Source: Methanomassiliicoccaceae archaeon (GTDB lineage: Archaea > Thermoplasmatota > Thermoplasmata > Methanomassiliicoccales > Methanomethylophilaceae). From it: a DNA stretch of 19,310 bases. The translations under genes were made by a program, and so were the position numbers. Below are positions 16,337-19,310 of this stretch, piece by piece. The notes under the pieces are model-generated. The model was given only the letters and a program-made list of their open reading frames with translations, made no database searches and was not told the DNA's origin. The stretch lies in the NCBI GenBank assembly GCA_009776625.1, contig WRNL01000012.1, forward strand, positions 1 through 19,310, in the 5' to 3' direction. Position 1 is the first letter of the stretch. Each line of letters begins with the position of its first letter.

Positions 16337-16357
16337 TATTACTTTATTTTTGTAATA
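16337..16357. promoter_or_regulatory. Inverted repeat in the NYN/CARF spacer, possible operator
   Basis: TATTAC (16337-16342) and GTAATA (16352-16357) form a perfect 6-bp inverted repeat with a 9-base A+T spacer. It overlaps the likely TATA region of the NYN gene (rightmost minus-strand core at about 16341-16352) and lies 97 bases before the CARF gene ATG. This would suit an operator for a dimeric winged-helix regulator. A 6-bp repeat in A+T-rich DNA can arise by chance. Confidence 0.35.
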
Positions 16358-16377
16358 TATGAAAGGTGGGAAATTAA

Positions 16378-16393
16378 CGAAATAATATAAATA
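16378..16393 (+). promoter_or_regulatory. BRE/TATA-like promoter of the CARF-type gene
   Basis: CGAAATAATATAAATA contains a BRE-like CGAAA followed by a TATA core. It would start transcription near 16415, leaving a leader of about 35 bases that includes the AAGGAGAGG ribosome binding site at 16442-16450. Assigned by composition and spacing. Confidence 0.55.
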
Positions 16394-16453
16394 AAGAAAT
16401 GCTTTCTCCGTACCGGTCGATGCCGATTGACGTCAGGGCGCAAGGAGAGGGTG

Positions 16454-17299
16454 ATGGTCGCCTGCGTGACCTTCGAGACCGTGAAGGTCACCGACCCCGC
16501 GAAGTATTACGAGGCGACGAGGGTCCATATCGTCCACAGCGCGGACGAGCGGGACCGCGGCTCGGTTTACTGGGAGTTCTACGACCGGGTGTGCGACGTC
16601 CTCAGGGAAGGGCGGGGGGACATAGAGATCGTCGACCACAACGAGAGGAGCGTCAGCGACTTCTCCCTCATGCTCAGGACTGTGCTGGGCATAATCGAGG
16701 GCGAACGGGGACGGGACCCCGACTGCGACATCTACGTGAACATCTCGGCCGGGAGCGCGGAGTACTCCGCTGCCGCCGCCATAGCCTCGATGATGGATCC
16801 CCCGACGGTGCTGTTCTCCGTCCCGAGCGCGGCGTACAAGGTCCAAGGGGACAGGGTGAAGGAATACTTCTACAGCGAAGAGGGGAGGCCGGTCGGCCTC
16901 ACGTCCGCCACGAAGGAGCCCAAACGGCTGGCTAGCTACTGCATCCAGAAGCCTGACAGGGACCTCGTCTGCGGCCTCAGGGTGCTATCCGCCAGGATCG
17001 AGAACAAGAGGCCCGTCAAGGGCCCGGACATGATACACGCCCTGAAGGAGAACGGCCTCTGGTACAAGGAGGAGGACTTCGGCGGGGCGGACCCCGCCTC
17101 GAGGCGGCAGGGCGAGGCGGTCTATTACTACAGGTCGTTCGTCGAGAAGTGGCTGAGGGAGGGGTGGGTCGCGAAGGACGAGTCCAGGAAGAGGTACGTG
17201 CTGACCCCCCTCGGGCAGAACACTGTCGACACGTTCCACCAGCCGCCGGAAGGCTCCGACACCGGGAGGTACCTTGTGCTTAGGCCGAGGGACCGGTGA
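16454..17299 (+). CDS. CARF-like, winged-helix regulator (HFX_2341/DUF6293-like)
   Basis: The 281-residue protein resembles the HFX_2341-type family, a Rossmann-like CARF-type sensor joined to a winged helix. The N-terminal half has a strand RVHIVHS and a ligand-loop segment VNISAGSAEYSAAAA at residues 95-109, which matches the glycine/serine-rich motif of CARF domains. Residues about 175-256 look like a winged helix (GPDMIHALKENGLWY, SFVEKWLREGWVAK, KRYVLTPLG). CARF domains bind cyclic oligoadenylates or related signals, but the ligand here is unknown. ATG 16454 is chosen for AAGGAGAGG just upstream. A longer frame from 16427 adds nine residues. It is divergent from the NYN-SbcCD operon and may control it. 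No CRISPR array or cas gene is in the window. Confidence 0.65.
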   Translation: MVACVTFETVKVTDPAKYYEATRVHIVHSADERDRGSVYWEFYDRVCDVLREGRGDIEIVDHNERSVSDFSLMLRTVLGIIEGERGRDPDCDIYVNISAGSAEYSAAAAIASMMDPPTVLFSVPSAAYKVQGDRVKEYFYSEEGRPVGLTSATKEPKRLASYCIQKPDRDLVCGLRVLSARIENKRPVKGPDMIHALKENGLWYKEEDFGGADPASRRQGEAVYYYRSFVEKWLREGWVAKDESRKRYVLTPLGQNTVDTFHQPPEGSDTGRYLVLRPRDR

Positions 17300-17347
17300 C
17301 CCGGCGCCGCCTCAAAGGTAATGAACGTGACGGGACATTGACCCCGC

Positions 17348-18310
17348 ATGGAAGAACACAGCGAGAGCGCGGACGGACTCTTCGAGCAGGGGATGGCGCA
17401 CTTCATGGGGAAGAGAGTCCCGAGGGACGACGAGGCGGCGGCGGGGCTGTTCCGCCTCGCCGCCGACAAGGGGCATGCGGGGGCGCAGTGCATGCTCGGC
17501 ACTATGTACGGTGCGGGCTTGGGCGTGCCGAAGAGCTACAAGAAGGCCGCGGGGCTCCTCCGCCTGTCCGCCAAGCAGGGGGACGCGGATGCGCAGCACC
17601 GCCTCGGCCTGCTCTACCTCGACGGGCTAGGCGTCCCCCAGAGCTTTGCCGATGCGCGGAAATGGTTCTTGCTGTCCGCCGGGCAGGGGCACGCCGGGGC
17701 GCAGTACAACCTCGGGATGATATACTTCAACGCGCTGGGCGTGCGCCTGGATCAGAAGGAGTCTGCGAAGTGGCACAGGCTCGCCGCCGAGCAGGGCCAC
17801 GAGATATCCCAGTGCAACCTCGGCCTGGCGTACCGCAAGGGGGAGGGCGTGCCGAAGGACTACGGGGAGGCGCTGAGGTGGCTCACGCTCTCCGCCGAGC
17901 AGGGGTTCGCGTCGGCCCAGTGCAACCTCGGCACGATGTACCACGCCGGGGAGGGCACGCCGCAGGACTACAGGGAGGCGGAGAGGCTGTTCCGTCTATC
18001 CGCCGAGCAGGGCAACGTGTTCGCCCAGGTCAACCTCGGCCTCATGTACTGCGATGGGATGGGCGTGCCGGAGGACCACGGGGAGGCGGCGAGGTGGTAC
18101 CGCCTCGCCGCCGAGGGCGGGATGAGGGAGGCACAGGTGTCCCTCGGGCACATGTACATCAAGGGGGACGGCGTGCCGCAGGACTACGTTGAGGCGGAGA
18201 AGTGGCTCAGGCTCGCCCTGAAAGGGAACAACGACAAGGCGGCGCAGGATCTGCTCGCCATGCTGAGGGCCCTGAACGGCGTCAGCCACCCAAAAAGGAG
18301 CAGAAGATAA
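17348..18310 (+). CDS. Sel1-repeat (SLR) protein
   Basis: The 320-residue protein consists almost wholly of Sel1-like helical hairpin repeats, which form solenoids for protein binding. Eight units can be aligned, ending at residues 47, 83, 119, 155, 191, 227, 263 and 300. Units 2-7 are 36 residues with the pattern LG-MY--G-GVP-DY-EA--W-RLSAEQG-A-AQ, and the last unit is 37. No signal peptide, membrane segment or catalytic domain is seen, so it may be cytoplasmic. A stop codon precedes the ATG by six bases in frame, so 17348 is the first possible start. No clear ribosome binding site is visible. It follows the CARF-type gene by 48 bases on the same strand and may share its transcript. The C-terminus is basic (HPKRSRR). 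Confidence 0.93.
   Translation: MEEHSESADGLFEQGMAHFMGKRVPRDDEAAAGLFRLAADKGHAGAQCMLGTMYGAGLGVPKSYKKAAGLLRLSAKQGDADAQHRLGLLYLDGLGVPQSFADARKWFLLSAGQGHAGAQYNLGMIYFNALGVRLDQKESAKWHRLAAEQGHEISQCNLGLAYRKGEGVPKDYGEALRWLTLSAEQGFASAQCNLGTMYHAGEGTPQDYREAERLFRLSAEQGNVFAQVNLGLMYCDGMGVPEDHGEAARWYRLAAEGGMREAQVSLGHMYIKGDGVPQDYVEAEKWLRLALKGNNDKAAQDLLAMLRALNGVSHPKRSRR
17489..18247 (+). repeat. Tandem degenerate 108-base units encoding Sel1 repeats 2-8
   Basis: Seven consecutive units of about 108 bases each encode Sel1 repeats. Bases such as CTCGGC-ATGTAC, GGCGTGCCG and GCCGAGCAGGG recur at the same position, but the units have diverged and are not identical. This is a protein repeat rather than a CRISPR or satellite array. 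Confidence 0.85.
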
Positions 18311-18401
18311 AGCCGCCGCCCCTTCGCCCTTTCTCCCGGCCATGCCAGGGGACACGCCGCACGTGCCATTTTCAGGAGCCGTCTTCGGGGTAAGTCGTTT
18401 T

Positions 18402-18440
18402 GAACCGTAAGGGGGAGGAAGAAGGTTACCCTTACGGTTC
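18402..18440. repeat. 12-bp perfect inverted repeat, 15-base spacer
   Basis: GAACCGTAAGGG (18402-18413) and CCCTTACGGTTC (18429-18440) are perfect inverted copies separated by 15 purine-rich bases. A transcript from either strand could form a 12-bp hairpin. No T-run follows immediately, so a bacterial-type terminator is not well supported. It lies about 90 bases after the Sel1 gene and about 90 bases before the tRNA-Val(TAC) 3' end. Confidence 0.75.
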
Positions 18441-18467
18441 GGAGTGATCTACCTTGGATGGAAGTAT

Positions 18468-18485
18468 CATCCATCAATATGGATG
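18468..18485. repeat. 7-bp inverted repeat CATCCAT/ATGGATG
   Basis: CATCCAT (18468-18474) and ATGGATG (18479-18485) are separated by CAAT. A third related copy, GGATGG, lies at about 18456-18461. The cluster could be a protein-binding site or a small hairpin. A TATA-like GTATATAAAC follows at 18491-18500. Confidence 0.45.
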
Positions 18486-18531
18486 GCATCGTATATAAAC
18501 AATCGCACACCCCGTCGCATATGAGGGGAGG

Positions 18532-18604
18532 TGGGCCCGGCCGGATTTGAACCGGCGACCTCCGCCTTGTAAGGGCGACGTCATAACCCCTAGACCACGA
18601 GCCC
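18532..18604 (-). tRNA. tRNA-Val(TAC)
   Basis: Read on the minus strand, acceptor GGGCTCG pairs with CGGGCCC, the T arm is GCCGG/CCGGC with loop TTCAAAT, and the anticodon stem TCGCC/GGCGG encloses CTTACAA, giving anticodon TAC (valine). No intron. Discriminator A is at 18532, and the following bases are CCT, so CCA is not encoded. The body differs from tRNA-Val(GAC) at 3739 only at three anticodon-loop positions (32, 34 and 38). Confidence 0.95.
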
Positions 18605-18626
18605 GGTGCGCCACCATCACTGAAGG

Positions 18627-18637
18627 ATTATTAAAAA
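18627..18637 (-). promoter_or_regulatory. TATA-like box of tRNA-Val(TAC)
   Basis: On the minus strand TTTTTAATAAT lies 23-33 bases upstream of the tRNA 5' end at 18604, the usual place for an archaeal TATA box. It is the only A+T-rich patch nearby. Confidence 0.6.
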
Positions 18638-18865
18638 CTGTCCATTTGGCGACAGAACGGGCGATTCGCGCCGTTTTATGCGCTGCGGCACGCCCCTCGC
18701 CGCCGCAACAACAATATACTATCAGAATCCATGCCTATCCTGCCACCCTAACCGCCGTCCTGGGTGGCCGCCCTAGCCCGCTATACGCCGGCTACGGGCG
18801 TTATGTTCCTATTTGTACCCGTTCCAGCCGTCCCCTGCGCATTCTGCGGATGGCGGGGCACTCGG

Positions 18866-18878
18866 CGAAAAAAATATA
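18866..18878 (+). promoter_or_regulatory. BRE/TATA-like box of tRNA-Gly(CCC)
   Basis: CGAAAAAAATATA, with a BRE-like CGAAA and a TATA core, lies 26-38 bases before the tRNA-Gly 5' end in otherwise G+C-rich DNA. This fits a strong archaeal promoter. Confidence 0.65.
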
Positions 18879-18903
18879 ACCCCCCCGTCGATATGGCGGT
18901 CAA

Positions 18904-18975
18904 GCGATTGTAGTCTAGTGGTTAGGACCGGAGCTTCCCAAGCTTCTAACCCGGGTTCGAATCCCGGCAATCGCA
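18904..18975 (+). tRNA. tRNA-Gly(CCC)
   Basis: Acceptor GCGATTG (18904-18910) pairs with CAATCGC (18968-18974). The anticodon stem GGAGC/GCTTC encloses TTCCCAA, giving anticodon CCC (glycine). The T arm CCGGG/CCCGG carries loop TTCGAAT. Discriminator A is 18975 and the next bases are CCT, so CCA is added after transcription. No intron. A TTTT run at about 19002-19005 may end transcription. Confidence 0.95.
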
Positions 18976-19059
18976 CCTCCCTTCACGCCCGGCCGTGCCG
19001 TTTTCCTATGGATTGCCAATGATTTCAACAGGGGCCCGCCGTCCACGGCCGCCCGCCCG

Positions 19060-19074
19060 TTATAAGGTATATAT
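19060..19074 (+). promoter_or_regulatory. TATA-like box of rtcA
   Basis: TTATAAGGTATATAT lies 28-43 bases before the rtcA ATG at 19103, so the transcript would start at or just before the start codon and be nearly leaderless. No ribosome binding site is seen near the ATG, which agrees with this. Confidence 0.6.
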
Positions 19075-19102
19075 CATCCCATGCGTTCATGCCGTTGATA
19101 CC

Positions 19103-19310
19103 ATGCTCGAGATAGACAGCTCCAGGGGAGAGGGCGGCGGGCAGATGGTCCGGACGTCCGTGGCGCTATCGGCGATCACTGGGATGCCGACCAGGCTGAC
19201 GAGGATAAGGGAGAACCGCCCCACCAACGGCCTCTCCAAGCAGCACACCACCGCGATCGGCGCGGTGGCGTCGATGACCGGGTCGAGGGTCGAGGGGAAC
19301 ACGATCGGCT
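19103..19310 (+). CDS. rtcA: RNA 3'-terminal phosphate cyclase RtcA (partial, 5' part)
   Basis: RtcA uses ATP to convert an RNA 3'-phosphate into a 2',3'-cyclic phosphate and takes part in RNA repair or processing. The 69 residues seen are its N-terminus: MLEIDSSRGEGGGQMVRTSV, then ITGMPTRLTRIRENR and GLSKQHTTAIGAVASMTGS, all typical of the family. The frame runs off the right edge, so about four fifths of the gene are missing. ATG 19103 is chosen because it gives the family's usual start and because nearby upstream ATGs are out of frame or soon stopped. A TATA-like box is placed for a leaderless mRNA. Confidence 0.93.
   Translation, partial: MLEIDSSRGEGGGQMVRTSVALSAITGMPTRLTRIRENRPTNGLSKQHTTAIGAVASMTGSRVEGNTIG

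Larger units (their letters stand above)
18605..18903. other. Non-coding stretch between tRNA-Val and tRNA-Gly
   Basis: Apart from the two tRNA promoters at its ends, this 299-base stretch shows no supported gene. Short G+C-rich palindromic patches such as GCCGGCTACGGGC occur near 18788, but I cannot assign an RNA. An open frame from 18547 to 18879 on the plus strand starts inside the tRNA-Val antisense and is not credible. Confidence 0.5.

Noticed and set aside
17489..18247. Regular 108-base repeats considered as a CRISPR or satellite array
   Set aside because: The units encode Sel1 repeats in one open frame, have no unique spacers and are diverged. No cas genes are present.
18184..18510. 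108-residue minus-strand open frame after the Sel1 gene
   Set aside because: Its second half overlaps the Sel1 coding end in antisense, it has no ribosome binding site and no family features. A small membrane protein cannot be excluded but is not supported.
18547..18879. 110-residue plus-strand open frame between the tRNA genes
   Set aside because: It begins within the antisense of tRNA-Val(TAC) and has a random-looking Pro/Arg/Ala composition.

Overview
The window looks archaeal. Three tRNA genes and several protein genes have TATA-like boxes about 25-40 bases upstream of their starts, two of the three tRNA genes lack an encoded CCA, a HFX_2341-like CARF/winged-helix regulator is present, and the window ends in an archaeal-looking rtcA. 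The G+C-rich backbone, the bacterial-type SbcCD pair and proBA would fit a member of the Thermoplasmatota such as the Methanomassiliicoccales, but that placement is an inference with modest certainty. The first 13 bases are pure G and look like an assembly or sequencing artefact at a contig end.

Bases 1 to about 6200 are visibly A+T-rich compared with the rest and form a probable defence island. It holds dndC, dndD and dndE (DNA phosphorothioation, + strand), a tRNA-Val(GAC) gene with an encoded CCA, a two-gene unit of a Panacea/DUF4065-like protein and a PIN-like nuclease (+), and a convergent 349-residue protein I do not recognise (-). No DndA, DndB, DndFGH or Pbe-type partners are in the window, and the dnd cluster is cut by the left edge.

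Bases 6221 to 16287 are G+C-rich and carry seven genes on the minus strand, transcribed in this order: NYN-domain nuclease, a 484-residue coiled-coil protein, SbcD, SbcC, a RecB/Cas4-like Fe-S nuclease, then proA and proB. The first five are coupled (8-base overlap, 37-base gap, 4-base overlap, 10-base gap) and read as one DNA-end or RNA-processing operon. proA has its own TATA-like element, so proAB may be a separate unit. Divergent from the NYN gene, across a 166-base A+T-rich spacer holding a 6-bp inverted repeat, lies a CARF-type regulator. Together these make the most interesting candidate system here: a possible signal-sensing regulator facing a five-gene nuclease/ATPase operon.

Bases 17348 to 19310 hold a Sel1-repeat protein with eight repeats, a non-coding stretch with two inverted repeats, tRNA-Val(TAC) on the minus strand, about 300 bases without a recognisable gene, tRNA-Gly(CCC) and the beginning of rtcA. 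The two tRNA-Val genes are identical except for three bases in the anticodon loop and lie in opposite orientations about 14.7 kb apart.
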